NCBI GenBank assembly: GCA_025936045.1
Contig: JAICUB010000037.1
Location: 1 to 64,000 of the forward strand
Origin: Polyangiaceae bacterium
GTDB lineage: Bacteria > Myxococcota_A > Polyangia > Polyangiales > Polyangiaceae
Direction of reading: 5' to 3'
Length of the DNA stretch: 64,000 nt
A program made the position numbers and the translations under genes. Positions 1 to 8,989 of the stretch are shown here, piece by piece. Position 1 is the first letter of the stretch, and every line of letters starts with the position of its first letter. The notes beneath the pieces are model-generated. The model did not search any database. It worked only from the letters and a program-made list of their open reading frames with translations, and was not told the DNA's origin.

Positions 1-1
1 G

Positions 2-640
2 CACGCGCTCTACACCGTCGAGCTGCCGATCGCCGACAACGACGAGGCGTTCGGCTTTCGCGCTTTCGACGGCGTGCCGCTCGCGGGCAAAACCAGCCTG
101 CGAATCAGCTTTTTCACCGGGTCCGGACCGAGTAACCCGCCGGCACCCGCCGTCCCGAGCTGCGCGGACTTCGTGGAGCTCTTGTCGGGCTGTGTCGCTC
201 AGAGCTGCCACGGTGACGGCGACGGCGGTCCGGCGCTGGGACTTTCGTTCGAGGGCGTCGATGCGCTACGCACCACGGCGGTGGGGCAGCCCGCCCACGA
301 AGCCGAAACGGGCGACACCACCGGTATCGCCGAACAGAACCCCGAGCGCTTCGGGGTGAACATGCCGATTATCGATCCAGGACGCCCCGACAACAGCTAC
401 CTCATGTACAAACTGCTCATCGGGACCGCGCCCTACGAGCTCGCGCCCGGCGCAACGTGTCCTGCAGACGAACGCTGTGAGGCGCCCGACCCCGCCGAGC
501 TCGACAGGCTGCGCAACTGGTTCGTGCGTGGTGAGCCGATGCCGTACCTGAGTGAAGCCGAACAATTCGTTCATCACGACGAGCTTCGTGCCATCAAGAC
601 GTTCATCGCCGAAGGCGACGGCTGCGCGAACGGACAGTGA
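2..640 (+). CDS. C-terminal part of a secreted Cys-containing protein (5' truncated by window edge)
   Basis: The reading frame is open from base 2, so the gene begins upstream of the window; the first in-frame GTG at 74 is unlikely to be the real start. The visible part is about 212 residues. It contains a CVAQSCH motif (two Cys and a His, resembling but not matching the CxxCH haem motif) and a second Cys pair near the C terminus (ATCPADERCEA). Paired Cys in a Pro-rich, non-hydrophobic sequence suggest an exported protein. The CxnCH spacing recalls cytochrome-c-like domains in secreted myxobacterial proteins, but the spacing here is CX4CH, so haem binding is only a guess. It ends 219 bases before the kinase fusion gene on the same strand. 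Confidence 0.6.
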   Translation, partial: HALYTVELPIADNDEAFGFRAFDGVPLAGKTSLRISFFTGSGPSNPPAPAVPSCADFVELLSGCVAQSCHGDGDGGPALGLSFEGVDALRTTAVGQPAHEAETGDTTGIAEQNPERFGVNMPIIDPGRPDNSYLMYKLLIGTAPYELAPGATCPADERCEAPDPAELDRLRNWFVRGEPMPYLSEAEQFVHHDELRAIKTFIAEGDGCANGQ

Positions 641-859
641 GCCGCCGTGGGGCACGAGGCAGATCCGGCTACCCCTCGTAACGGTGGGGTCGCCGCTTCG
701 GCCGTGCTTGGTTATTTGGGGGGCGCAGGTGGGCCGCTCTGAGAAAAAAATGGTCGGCCGCGGTTCGCGGTGAGCCGTTCTTAGGGGGGACTCGCACCGA
801 CATCAGTGTTGACAGCATTGGTGGAGTCACGGGTTTTTTCAGGTAAACTGGGGGCTACC

Positions 860-3800
860 GTGGAGACAACTCAGTTGGCTCTCCGGGGGCGACACCTCCG
901 GCTCGAGCGAGAGCTCGGGAGCGGCGCCACGAGCACCGTTTGGCTTGCCCGAGAAGGCGAGCGGGTCTTCGCACTAAAGCTCGGGCGTGGTCGAGCGCAG
1001 CGACCGCGCTTCGCGGAGGAGTGCGAGCGACTCTCGTGGGTGGACTCGCCCGCGCTTGCCGCGGCGGTGGACGCCGGGCTCCTGCGCGACGGCGTGAGGC
1101 TGCCGAACGGCTTGCTGCTCGAGTCGGGCTCGCCGTTCCTGCTGCTCGACTACGTCGACGGCCGGCACCTCGACCCCGCGAGCACGGCGAACGCGGAGCA
1201 AGCGCTCGAGCTCGCGCTCCTCGTCGCGCGCGACGTCGGGCGCGCCCTAGCGGACTTGCACGCGGTCGGGCTCGCGCACGGCGACGTGAAGCCGGCGAAC
1301 ATCGTCGTTACGACGGACGCACGGGGCCGCCCCGACGGCGCCCGTCTGGTCGACCTCGGACTCGCGGCGGACGCGAGCGAGGTCGTGCCGCGCGGCGGCA
1401 CACGGCGCTACCTCGCGCCCGAGCTCCACGACGTGGCCGGCGACGCTCGCCTGCGCGATCTCTACGCGCTCGGGCTCGTGCTCGCCGAGATCCTCTCCGC
1501 CGAGGTCCGCCGTGCCGAACGTGTCACCGCGGCGCTCGCGCAAGCGCTGCCGGGCGAGCTCGGACGGCGTGTGGCGGCGTTGCTTTCGCTCGCACCCGCC
1601 GCGCGTCCCGCCGCCGAATGGCTCGAACGGCACGCTCGCCGCCTCTTGGGCGCGGCGGAAAGCGCGGAGGAAACGCTCACTCGCCGGCGCGCCGCCGTGC
1701 GGCGCTCCTATCTCGGCGTGCGGCGTGAAGAGCTGCTCGCCGCCGCGCGTCTCGCCGACATCGAGCTCGCGGTGGGCGGCGAGCCGCACGCTTGGCTCGC
1801 GGGCGCGCTCGGTCTCGCACGCGCCATCTCCGAGCTTACGAGCGACGGCGCGAGCGCCGGCCGTGGTCGTCTCGCGGACCTCGGCGCGTACGGTCGCTCG
1901 CGTTGGGTCGTCGCGCTCGTCGGTCCGAGCGCGGCGGCGTGGCCGTCGACGTCCGTCGCGGACGACGCGGAGCTCGCCGCGCGCCTGCTCGCCGCCGTTG
2001 CGGAACGCGAGCCGGGGTCGCTCGTTTGGGCGGATCTCGAAGCCGGTGCGCCGCGCCCGAGCTCCGCCTGGGCCGAGGCGGACGGCGTGGAGCTCGCGCT
2101 CGCGCTCGAACGCGGCGTCGTCGATGCTTCGTTGCTCGACGAAGCCGAAGCGCGCGTCGAAGCTCGAGCCGCGGTGCCTGCGCTCGCGCTCGCCCTCGCG
2201 CGCGTGCTCGGGCGGCGCGGGCAGCTCGGCCGCGCGCTCGCGCTGCTCGCGCGCGTCCCCGGCGCCGAAGCGGCGGCGGAAGCCGCCGAGCTCTTGCGAC
2301 GAGCGGGAGACGCCCCGGGCGCCGAGCTCCGGGTGCGCGCTCTGCTCGCGGAGGCGCCGTCGGGCGCCGCGAAGGCCCGCGCCCTCGCGACGCTCGCGCG
2401 GCTCACGCTGGATCGCGGAGAGCTCGAAGGAGCGCGTTCGCTCCTCGCCGCCGAGCCGGACTCGGCGGCGCCGCTCGAAACGCGCGCTCTGGTCGAGATG
2501 GCGCGCGGCGATCGCCGGGCGGCGCTCGAGCTCTGCCTGCGCGCCAGCTCGCTCGCCGCGAGCGACGACGCGCGCGCGCGCATCGAGGCGGTGCGGGGTT
2601 ACGTCGCCCATGCGGCGGGCGACGCCGAGGCCGCGCTCCGCGCATTCCGTTCGGCAGCGGAGCACGCCGCGCGCGCGGGCGCGGTGCTGGAAGAGGCGAC
2701 GTATCTCACGGGGGTCGCCGCGGCCGGCACGCAACTCGGAGAGCTCGGCGAAGCGAACGGCGCGGCGCGGCGCGCCGTGCTCTTGTTCGAGGCGCTCGGC
2801 CGCCGCGTCGACGCCGCGCGCGCGATGCTCTCCGTCGCTTCGAGCCACGCCGCGGCAGGCGCGCGCGACGAGGCACAGGAAGCGGCCCTCGAGGCCGCGG
2901 CGCGCGCGAAAGCCGCGGGGGATCGTCGCTGCGCCGGCTTTGCGCACCTCGTGCTCGCCGATCTGCGCGAAGCGCCCAGCCTCGACGGCCTCGAGCACGC
3001 GCGTTACGCGCGGAGCCAACTCGGCGGCGGCGACGACGCGCTGCGCGTCGGCGCGCGCCTTTGGCTGCACGGCGAAGCCGCGCTGAACGTCGCCGAGCTC
3101 GACGCGCTCGCGAGCGCGCCGGAGAGCTCCCTCGAAGCTCGACTCGAGTGGTGGGGAGCGCGCGCCACGGTCGAGGGCCAGAGCGCGGAGCCCCGCCGGC
3201 CCGAGGCGATCCTCGGGGCGCTCGTCGCGCTCGCCGCCGGCCCGGTCGTCGCTCGCGGTCCCGCGCTCGCCGCCGGCGCCCGGCTCGCCGCGCGTATCGG
3301 CGACGGCGACATGACGCGCCGCCTGACGCTCGCCGCCGGTGACGCCGCACGTGAGATCCTGCGCCGCGCTCCCGAGCAACTGCGTGCCGCCATCGCGACC
3401 GTCGCGTGGGTACGCATCGCGGAAGCGGCCGGCCTCGGGGAACAGCTTTCCGCCCAGCAGATCGGCGACGTGGAGGCGCTCGTGCGCGCGCTCGGCCGGC
3501 GCGATCGGCTGCGGTCGCTCTTGCGCCAGGTCGTCGACGCGCTCGTGCTCTGGACGGGCGTCGAACGCGGCCTCCTGCTCCTGCGCGCGCCGGGCGGCCG
3601 GCTCCTGCCGCGCGCGGCGCGTAACCTCGCTCGCTCGGATCTCTCGGGTCCGCAGCTCGAGCTCAGCCGTTCGCTCGCCGAACGCGCGCTCGAGGTGGGC
3701 GAGCCGGTCATCGCCGTCGACGCGGCCGGCGATTTACCGGCCGTGCACGAGAGCGTTCACGCGCTCAAGCTCCGCAGCGTACTCGCCGTGCCGCTCATCG

Positions 3801-5026
3801 CGCACGGCGAAGCGCTCGGCGTCGTCTACCTGGACGATCGCGTGCGGCGCGGGGCGTTCGGGCCGTCGGAGCTCGGCTGGGTACGGCTCGTCGCGACGCT
3901 CGCCGCCGTGGCCATTGCGGACGCGCGCGCGCAGCTGCTGCTCAGGCGCGCGGCGCGCCGCGCCGAACGCGCCGAGGCGCGCCTGTCGCGCGAGCTCGCG
4001 CGGCGCGAGGCCGAGCTCGACGTGGCGGAGCGGGAGCTCGCGCGCGCGACGGGCGGTCGCGACACGCGCTTCGCCTACGACGCGATCGTCGGCGAGAGCG
4101 AAGCCGTACGCGCCATGCTGCGCGTCGTCGATCGCGTCACCGCCTCGGAAGTGCCCGTCTTGATCCACGGCGAGTCCGGCAGCGGCAAGGAGCTCGTCGC
4201 GCGGGCGATCCACACGAACGGCCCGCGCGCGCGCGGCCCCTTCGTCTCGGAAAACTGCGGTGCGGTACCGGAGGGCTTGCTCGAGTCGACGCTCTTCGGC
4301 CACGTGCGCGGCGCGTTCACGGGCGCCGTGCGGCCGCGCGCGGGGCTCTTCGAGGTCGCGCACCAGGGCACGCTCTTTTTGGACGAAATCGCCGAGATGA
4401 GCCTCGGCATGCAAGCGAAGCTCCTGCGCACGCTGCAGGACGGCGAAATCCGCGCCGTCGGTTCCGAGACGGTGCGCCGCGTCGATGTGCGCGTCATCGG
4501 CGCAACGCACCGCGACCTCGCCGCGCTCGTGCGCGAAGGTAAGTTTCGCGAAGACCTATTTTACCGTTTGAACGTGATCGGCGTCAGCGTGCCGTCTCTC
4601 CGCCAGCGGAGCGGCGACGTGCCGCTCCTCGTGCCGCACTTCGTGAAGGTGCACTCCGCGGGACGCAAAATTCGCGTTTCACGCGCGGCGCTCGACGCGC
4701 TCGCGGCGTACGCCTGGCCCGGCAACGTCCGCCAGCTCGACAACGAGGTGCGCCGCGCGCTCGTCCTCTGCGACGACGTGATCGACGTCGAGCACCTGAG
4801 CCCCGACGTGCGCGACCGTGAAGGCAGCGAAGCGGCGCGCTCCGACGGCTTGAACCTACGGCGCCGCCTCGACGTGCTCGAAGCCGAGCTCGTGCGCACG
4901 GCGTTGCGTCGCACGCAGGGCAATCAAACACGCGCCGCCGAGCTCCTCGGCGTCTCGCGCTTCGGCTTGCAGAAAATGATGAAACGCCTCGCAATCCGCC
5001 TCAAGGACGACGCGCCGGCGGCGTGA
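860..5026 (+). CDS. Ser/Thr kinase - TPR-like - GAF - sigma-54 activator - Fis fusion regulator
   Basis: This cytoplasmic signalling protein of 1388 residues joins a eukaryotic-like protein kinase to a complete NtrC-type enhancer-binding protein. The kinase is at about 10-280, with glycine loop at G20 and catalytic loop HGDVKPAN at 140. HGD replaces HRD and VDLGLA replaces the DFG motif, so it is a non-RD kinase. Residues 280-870 are Ala/Leu/Arg-rich helical repeats like TPRs. A GAF-like domain lies near 875-1030, then a short coiled coil. The AAA+ domain has Walker A GESGSGKE at 1104, GAFTGA at 1151 (sigma-54 contact) and Walker B FLDEI. A Fis-type helix-turn-helix ends the protein. I chose GTG 860 because an earlier in-frame GTG at 806 lies on a TTGACA box and adds unlike sequence; AGGTAA/GGGGG precede 860. 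A 9-bp hairpin follows the stop. Confidence 0.9.
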   Translation: METTQLALRGRHLRLERELGSGATSTVWLAREGERVFALKLGRGRAQRPRFAEECERLSWVDSPALAAAVDAGLLRDGVRLPNGLLLESGSPFLLLDYVDGRHLDPASTANAEQALELALLVARDVGRALADLHAVGLAHGDVKPANIVVTTDARGRPDGARLVDLGLAADASEVVPRGGTRRYLAPELHDVAGDARLRDLYALGLVLAEILSAEVRRAERVTAALAQALPGELGRRVAALLSLAPAARPAAEWLERHARRLLGAAESAEETLTRRRAAVRRSYLGVRREELLAAARLADIELAVGGEPHAWLAGALGLARAISELTSDGASAGRGRLADLGAYGRSRWVVALVGPSAAAWPSTSVADDAELAARLLAAVAEREPGSLVWADLEAGAPRPSSAWAEADGVELALALERGVVDASLLDEAEARVEARAAVPALALALARVLGRRGQLGRALALLARVPGAEAAAEAAELLRRAGDAPGAELRVRALLAEAPSGAAKARALATLARLTLDRGELEGARSLLAAEPDSAAPLETRALVEMARGDRRAALELCLRASSLAASDDARARIEAVRGYVAHAAGDAEAALRAFRSAAEHAARAGAVLEEATYLTGVAAAGTQLGELGEANGAARRAVLLFEALGRRVDAARAMLSVASSHAAAGARDEAQEAALEAAARAKAAGDRRCAGFAHLVLADLREAPSLDGLEHARYARSQLGGGDDALRVGARLWLHGEAALNVAELDALASAPESSLEARLEWWGARATVEGQSAEPRRPEAILGALVALAAGPVVARGPALAAGARLAARIGDGDMTRRLTLAAGDAAREILRRAPEQLRAAIATVAWVRIAEAAGLGEQLSAQQIGDVEALVRALGRRDRLRSLLRQVVDALVLWTGVERGLLLLRAPGGRLLPRAARNLARSDLSGPQLELSRSLAERALEVGEPVIAVDAAGDLPAVHESVHALKLRSVLAVPLIAHGEALGVVYLDDRVRRGAFGPSELGWVRLVATLAAVAIADARAQLLLRRAARRAERAEARLSRELARREAELDVAERELARATGGRDTRFAYDAIVGESEAVRAMLRVVDRVTASEVPVLIHGESGSGKELVARAIHTNGPRARGPFVSENCGAVPEGLLESTLFGHVRGAFTGAVRPRAGLFEVAHQGTLFLDEIAEMSLGMQAKLLRTLQDGEIRAVGSETVRRVDVRVIGATHRDLAALVREGKFREDLFYRLNVIGVSVPSLRQRSGDVPLLVPHFVKVHSAGRKIRVSRAALDALAAYAWPGNVRQLDNEVRRALVLCDDVIDVEHLSPDVRDREGSEAARSDGLNLRRRLDVLEAELVRTALRRTQGNQTRAAELLGVSRFGLQKMMKRLAIRLKDDAPAA

Positions 5027-5058
5027 GGCGGAGGCGAGCGGCGCGGGACCGGTCGCGC

Positions 5059-5081
5059 CCGTCCCGGCGACTCCGGGACGG
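5059..5081. terminator. Bidirectional hairpin between convergent genes
   Basis: A perfect 9-bp stem (CCGTCCCGG and CCGGGACGG) encloses a 5-base loop (CGACT). It lies 33 bases after the stop of the kinase fusion gene and 6 bases after the stop of the minus-strand PEBP lipoprotein gene. There is no U tract, which is common in very GC-rich genomes, so this is a structure-based call. Confidence 0.55.
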
Positions 5082-5086
5082 CCTGC

Positions 5087-6142
5087 TTACTGGCCCTTCA
5101 CTCCGGCGTGACCGTGCAACGTGGCGGTGGCGAGGATCGCCGAGTTGGGCATCGGCGCCGGGTTCGTGAGCTTGCCACTGCTGTTCAGTTCACCCAGCGC
5201 TTCGAGCACGTTCGCCACCGAGGTGCCCGAGACGGTGAGGCTCGCCGTCGAGAGGGCGAAGATCTTGAACTCGTAGTTATCGTCCATCCCATTCTTGACG
5301 GACCCCGCGCAGGGCGCGAGAAAGCCGCTGCCGAGCGGATTCGCCTGCTTCGCATTGGCGAGATCGCCGCTAAGCGTTTTACCGAAGCCGCCCTGGGCGA
5401 CTTCCATGACGGAGGCGGGGATGTCGTATGCCGCCCAATGCTGCCCCATCCCTTGGTCGACTCCGATGCTCGTATCGATGAAGGTGATGGCGAACGACAG
5501 GGTGCCGGCAGGGGCTCCGCTCCAGTGCAACTCCGGATTGATGCCGCTGCCGAGGCTGCCGCCGTTGCAAGTGAACTTCCCGTCGAACTTGGCGCCCTCC
5601 GCCTGATCGGTGCTCGCAAGCACCAAGCTGCCCGTGCTCGCGCCACCCGAGCCCATCGCGCCGCCCATGCTGGTCCCGCCGGCGCTTGCTCCGCCCATGC
5701 CGCCCATGCTTGCGCCGGCGCTGCCACCGTGTCCGCCCGTTCCACCAGCCGTGCCGCGGCCCGCCGCGCCGGTTCCGCCACCGCGACCCGCTGCACCCGT
5801 GCCGCCGCCGCGGCCCGCCGCGCCGGTTCCGCCACCGCGACCCGCTGCACCCGTGCCGCCGCCTTTGCCGCCGCCGCCCGTCGCGCCGTGACCGCCGGTC
5901 GCTCCCGTGCCGCTGCCGCCTTTGCCTGCCGCGCCCGTCGCACCGCCGGTGCCCGAGGCTGTGCCGCCACTACCGCCCGAGCCGGGGGTGCCAGCCGTCG
6001 TGCCGCCACTGGCTCCCGTTCCGGTCCCACCCGTTCCAGCGCCGCCGGTGTCGTCGTCGCCGGAAGAGCAGTTCGCCAGAGCGAGCGGAACGCCCGCGGC
6101 AAGCACGAAGGGAGCGAGGCGATGCAGCACGCTGGTTTTCAT
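5087..6142 (-). CDS. Lipoprotein with Gly-rich stalk and PEBP (YbhB/YbcL-type) domain
   Basis: This is a predicted envelope lipoprotein of 351 residues. A signal peptide ends at C25 (LALANC; Asn before Cys is atypical). A low-complexity Gly/Thr/Ala stalk follows, including four GRGGGTGAA units. The C-terminal domain of about 175 residues matches the phosphatidylethanolamine-binding/Raf-kinase-inhibitor-like family: ELHWSGAPAGTLSFAITFID, then GQHWAAYDIPASV. Family members bind small anionic ligands; the bacterial role is poorly known. I chose ATG 6142 over an in-frame start at 6172 because MKTSVLHRL begins a typical signal peptide. The stalk DNA holds an exact 54-bp duplication (5754-5861). 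It is the last gene of a long minus-strand series but is 150 bases from the previous gene, so may have its own promoter. Confidence 0.85.
   Translation of the reverse strand: MKTSVLHRLAPFVLAAGVPLALANCSSGDDDTGGAGTGGTGTGASGGTTAGTPGSGGSGGTASGTGGATGAAGKGGSGTGATGGHGATGGGGKGGGTGAAGRGGGTGAAGRGGGTGAAGRGGGTGAAGRGTAGGTGGHGGSAGASMGGMGGASAGGTSMGGAMGSGGASTGSLVLASTDQAEGAKFDGKFTCNGGSLGSGINPELHWSGAPAGTLSFAITFIDTSIGVDQGMGQHWAAYDIPASVMEVAQGGFGKTLSGDLANAKQANPLGSGFLAPCAGSVKNGMDDNYEFKIFALSTASLTVSGTSVANVLEALGELNSSGKLTNPAPMPNSAILATATLHGHAGVKGQ
5754..5861. repeat. Exact 54-bp tandem duplication in lipoprotein stalk
   Basis: Positions 5754-5807 and 5808-5861 are identical. Each unit encodes two 9-residue Gly-rich blocks (GRGGGTGAA type) of the PEBP lipoprotein stalk. 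Length change by 54 bases would keep the frame. Confidence 0.9.
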
Positions 6143-6292
6143 GCGTACTGCTTGCCACAGCGCGGTTCCCACGCCGGGCGAGAAATTTCACATCTCGAGA
6201 GGAACTTTTCGGCCCGAGCTGGCTTCACCGACGCTTCGAGCCGCCTTCTCGCCTCACACGCGAGTTTGCCGTCTCGAGTGTGACGGTCTGGT

Positions 6293-6652
6293 TCAGTTTA
6301 CGAGGCCGGGCTCGCCCTTCTTCGGCCAGATACGATCCCAATTCTGGCGGTACGCGTCGGTCGCGACTTGCGCCGGACCGTGCCGGGCGGGCTCCGCTCC
6401 GTCCTTCGCCGCGCGCTGCGCCTCGAGCTCGACCTTCACGTCGCAGAGAAGAGGAAACTCCGGCCGCGGCGTGAGACTCACGACTTCACCGGTGATCGGC
6501 GCGCCGTGCTTCAGCGGCCGCACCATGCCGAGCTCGAGCTGATCGTCCCGCTTGCGGATGATGCGGAGATCGCCCTCTGCCGTCTTTCCGTGAATCAGCG
6601 CGACGTCCGTGCCTTTGCGCTCGCTGCTGCCGTTGCCGTCGCCGTCGTCCAA
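6293..6652 (-). CDS. Small conserved-looking hypothetical protein
   Basis: This is a soluble protein of about 119 residues with no signal peptide or membrane segment. The charged core (LIHGKTAEGDLRIIRKRDD, then GMVRPLKHGAPITGEVVSL) alternates short hydrophobic strands and charged turns, which suggests a small beta-rich domain. I do not recognise the family. The start is uncertain: TTG 6652 directly abuts a GGGAG sequence, and the next ATG would cut off plausible coding sequence. It lies 19 bases after the SH3-type membrane protein gene on the same strand, so the two are probably co-transcribed. Confidence 0.55.
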   Translation of the reverse strand: MDDGDGNGSSERKGTDVALIHGKTAEGDLRIIRKRDDQLELGMVRPLKHGAPITGEVVSLTPRPEFPLLCDVKVELEAQRAAKDGAEPARHGPAQVATDAYRQNWDRIWPKKGEPGLVN

Positions 6653-6671
6653 CTCCCTTAGCTTAGCACGA

Positions 6672-7562
6672 CTACATACCGATGGCCGTCCGGAACACCC
6701 AGCCTTCGCGGCCCCGGGCGTCGTACTTCACGCGATACCAGTCGCCGCTTCGGCCCGTCACGCCGACGCGCGTGCCCGAGAGGACGCGCGCGACGACCTT
6801 GCCGTCCTTTTCAGGCGTCGCATGCACGAGCGCCGTCTCCCAACTCACGGTTGCATTGCCGCTCGCCGGCGTGACGGCGACGGGAACCGCGCTGCCCGCG
6901 GCGGGCGGCGCGGGCGGCGCAGCGGCGAGCTCGATCCGGTAGAAGACCGAGTAGCGCTGGTGCTGGTGCGGGATCGCGACGAGCGAGACGTTCGCGAAAT
7001 CCTGCTCGTAGCAATCGAGCACGGCTTTGAGCGGCTCGTCGGCGAGCGTCGTGGCCTTGCCGCTCGTGATGCGCGTGATGCGCTCGCTCGTGAAGTCGAG
7101 CTCGAAGCCGAGCGAGAGCACGCCGGACACGCTCCTCGCCGCGGGGCAGTCGTCGAGTGACGACAGCCGGTCGCGCGCGACGCGATCGAAGTCGATCGCA
7201 TCGCAATGCTCGATCTTCCCGGCGCTCGCGTCGCGGCAGCTCGTCACGAGCGCTTCGCCGACGACGGGGGGCGTGCCGCCGGTCGCGAGCGGCTCCGGCT
7301 TGTTCGCCGAGGGCGCCGGCATCGCCGAGCCGAGCGCGGAGGCGGCTCCTTCCACTTCGGGTGGCGCGCCCGTCAAGTCCTGCGACGACGAGGTCGACGC
7401 CGGCAACGTCGGCACCAAGCGAAGCCCCGCGAGCCGCGGCCACAGGATGCCGGCCGCGAACCCCACCGCCGCGATGACGCCGACACGCCCCACCCGCAGC
7501 GGCACGTTGCTCGGCCGCGGAACATCGACTTTGAGGCCGGGCTGACGGCGGGACGTCGCCAT
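6672..7562 (-). CDS. Membrane-anchored protein with C-terminal bacterial SH3-like domain
   Basis: The 296-residue protein has a positively charged N terminus, one hydrophobic segment near 25-48 and then a Ser/Pro-rich linker. A central domain of about 110 residues carries three Cys (SCRDAS, EHCDAI, DDCPAA) and a CYEQ sequence. The last 60 residues resemble a bacterial SH3 domain (ALVHATPEKDGKVVARVLSG, then GDWYRVKY and GWVF). Such domains often bind cell-wall peptides or metals, so a cell-wall sensing or anchoring role is possible. The central part with its CYEQ vaguely recalls the C-terminal domain of AgmX/PglI-type gliding proteins, which is weak evidence. It starts 25 bases after the histidine kinase gene and probably belongs to the same transcript. 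Confidence 0.7.
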   Translation of the reverse strand: MATSRRQPGLKVDVPRPSNVPLRVGRVGVIAAVGFAAGILWPRLAGLRLVPTLPASTSSSQDLTGAPPEVEGAASALGSAMPAPSANKPEPLATGGTPPVVGEALVTSCRDASAGKIEHCDAIDFDRVARDRLSSLDDCPAARSVSGVLSLGFELDFTSERITRITSGKATTLADEPLKAVLDCYEQDFANVSLVAIPHQHQRYSVFYRIELAAAPPAPPAAGSAVPVAVTPASGNATVSWETALVHATPEKDGKVVARVLSGTRVGVTGRSGDWYRVKYDARGREGWVFRTAIGM

Positions 7563-7587
7563 TAAGCGTAGAGCGGAGGGTCTAACA

Positions 7588-8955
7588 CTACTTTTCGGTC
7601 ACGGGTAGCTCGAGCACGGCGCGCGCTCCCGGCTCGACGCCGAGCGCGCCGGCGGCGGAATCAGCACGGCGGTTTTCGGCGAAAGCGCGGCCGCCGTGCG
7701 CGCGGGCGATGCGCGCCACGAGCGCGAGCCCGAGGCCGAGCGAGCCGCTCTCCTTCGCCGCTTCGCTCGAGCGCGACGAATAGAAGGCCTCGAACGCGTG
7801 CTCGAGCACGTTCGGCTCGAACCCGGGGCCGCGATCGGTCACCTCGAAGCGCACGCGCTCGCCGCGAGCGCCCTCGTTCACGCGCGTGAGGGTGAGCCGC
7901 TCGACGCCGCGACCGTGACCGGCGGCGTTCTCGAGTAGGTTCGCGAGCGCGCGTCCGATGAGCGTCGGGTCTATCTCGACGACGGCGCCGCGGCTCGCGT
8001 CGAGGAAGAGCTCCGGCGCGAGTCCCGCGACCTCGAGCGCGCGTACCGCAACCTGCGCCGCCGTGAGCGCCTCGAGCCGGAGCTCGCCGAACTCGAGCCG
8101 CGAGCTCGCGAGCAGCTTGCCGAGCAGCGCGTCCATGCCGACGAGCTCGCGCTCGATCTCGTCGAGGCGCTCGGCGCCCGCGCTCGTGCGCGCGAGCTCG
8201 ACGAGCATGCGCAGCCGCGCGAGCGGGCTCCGGAGCTCGTGCGACACGGCGGCGAGCAAGGTGCGCTCCTCGCGCAGCTGCCGTTCGATGCGCGCGGCCA
8301 TTTCGTTCACGGAGTCGGCGAGCGCGCCGACCTCACCCGCCTGGTGCCGGCCGAGCCGCACGCGCGCGCCGAGATCGCCCGCGCCGATCGCCTGCGTCAC
8401 GCGGACGAGCTGATCGAGCGGCCGCGTGAGCCTCCGCGCGATCACCCCCGCGGCGCTCCAGAGTACGGAAGCCCCGGCGAACAGGCCGAACAGCAAGCCG
8501 TACGGCGACCAGCTCCGATGCGGCACGCAGCCGTGCACGAAACCGACGAGCGCGCCGTGAGCCTCGACGCGCAACGTGTAGTCGCCGGCAAGGCACGGCT
8601 CGCCCGTGTTTTCGAGCACGCGGCCCGCGGCGTCCGTCGTCGTCACCCGTGCTCGGAGCGCGCGCGCGACATTGTGGGCGAGCGCCCGCCGATCCTCCGC
8701 GTGCGGCCACGCGCGCGCGAACTCGGCTGCGGCGAGCTCGTGTACGCGCGCGAGCTCAGCATGAAGATGCGCGCTGCCCGGGCCGAAGACGCCGAACACC
8801 ACGCCCACGACGAGGCACGTCACGACGATCGTGACCCCAAACCAACCAAACAAACGCCGCCTCAACCGGAACCGCTGCGGTACCCCGCAGTACGTGGCGT
8901 CGCCGTGCGGCCTACGACCCGGCGGCCCGTGACGAAACGAGCGGTAGTGCCTCAC
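7588..8955 (-). CDS. Sensor histidine kinase (HAMP-HisKA-HATPase)
   Basis: This is the inner-membrane sensor of the two-component pair with the adjacent OmpR-type regulator. Two hydrophobic segments (about 35-58 and 150-173) enclose a short periplasmic domain of about 90 residues with two Cys (C121 and C143). A HAMP region follows (about 172-225). The phosphoacceptor H239 lies in AVSHELRSPLARL. The ATPase lid shows NLLENAAGHG (N box), DRGPGFEP (G1) and LGLGLALV (G2). At 455 residues it is usual for a CpxA/RstB-type kinase. It lies 34 bases after the regulator gene. The small periplasmic domain and the Spy/CpxP-like protein two genes upstream suggest envelope or metal stress sensing. Confidence 0.92.
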   Translation of the reverse strand: MRHYRSFRHGPPGRRPHGDATYCGVPQRFRLRRRLFGWFGVTIVVTCLVVGVVFGVFGPGSAHLHAELARVHELAAAEFARAWPHAEDRRALAHNVARALRARVTTTDAAGRVLENTGEPCLAGDYTLRVEAHGALVGFVHGCVPHRSWSPYGLLFGLFAGASVLWSAAGVIARRLTRPLDQLVRVTQAIGAGDLGARVRLGRHQAGEVGALADSVNEMAARIERQLREERTLLAAVSHELRSPLARLRMLVELARTSAGAERLDEIERELVGMDALLGKLLASSRLEFGELRLEALTAAQVAVRALEVAGLAPELFLDASRGAVVEIDPTLIGRALANLLENAAGHGRGVERLTLTRVNEGARGERVRFEVTDRGPGFEPNVLEHAFEAFYSSRSSEAAKESGSLGLGLALVARIARAHGGRAFAENRRADSAAGALGVEPGARAVLELPVTEK

Positions 8956-8989
8956 TCGCTGGCTCCCGTCACGCCGTCGCGTCGCGGTT

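Noticed and set aside
1247..3379. 710-codon minus-strand frame opposite the kinase fusion
   Set aside because: It is an antisense shadow in the Ala/Arg/Leu-rich TPR region; no domain signs.
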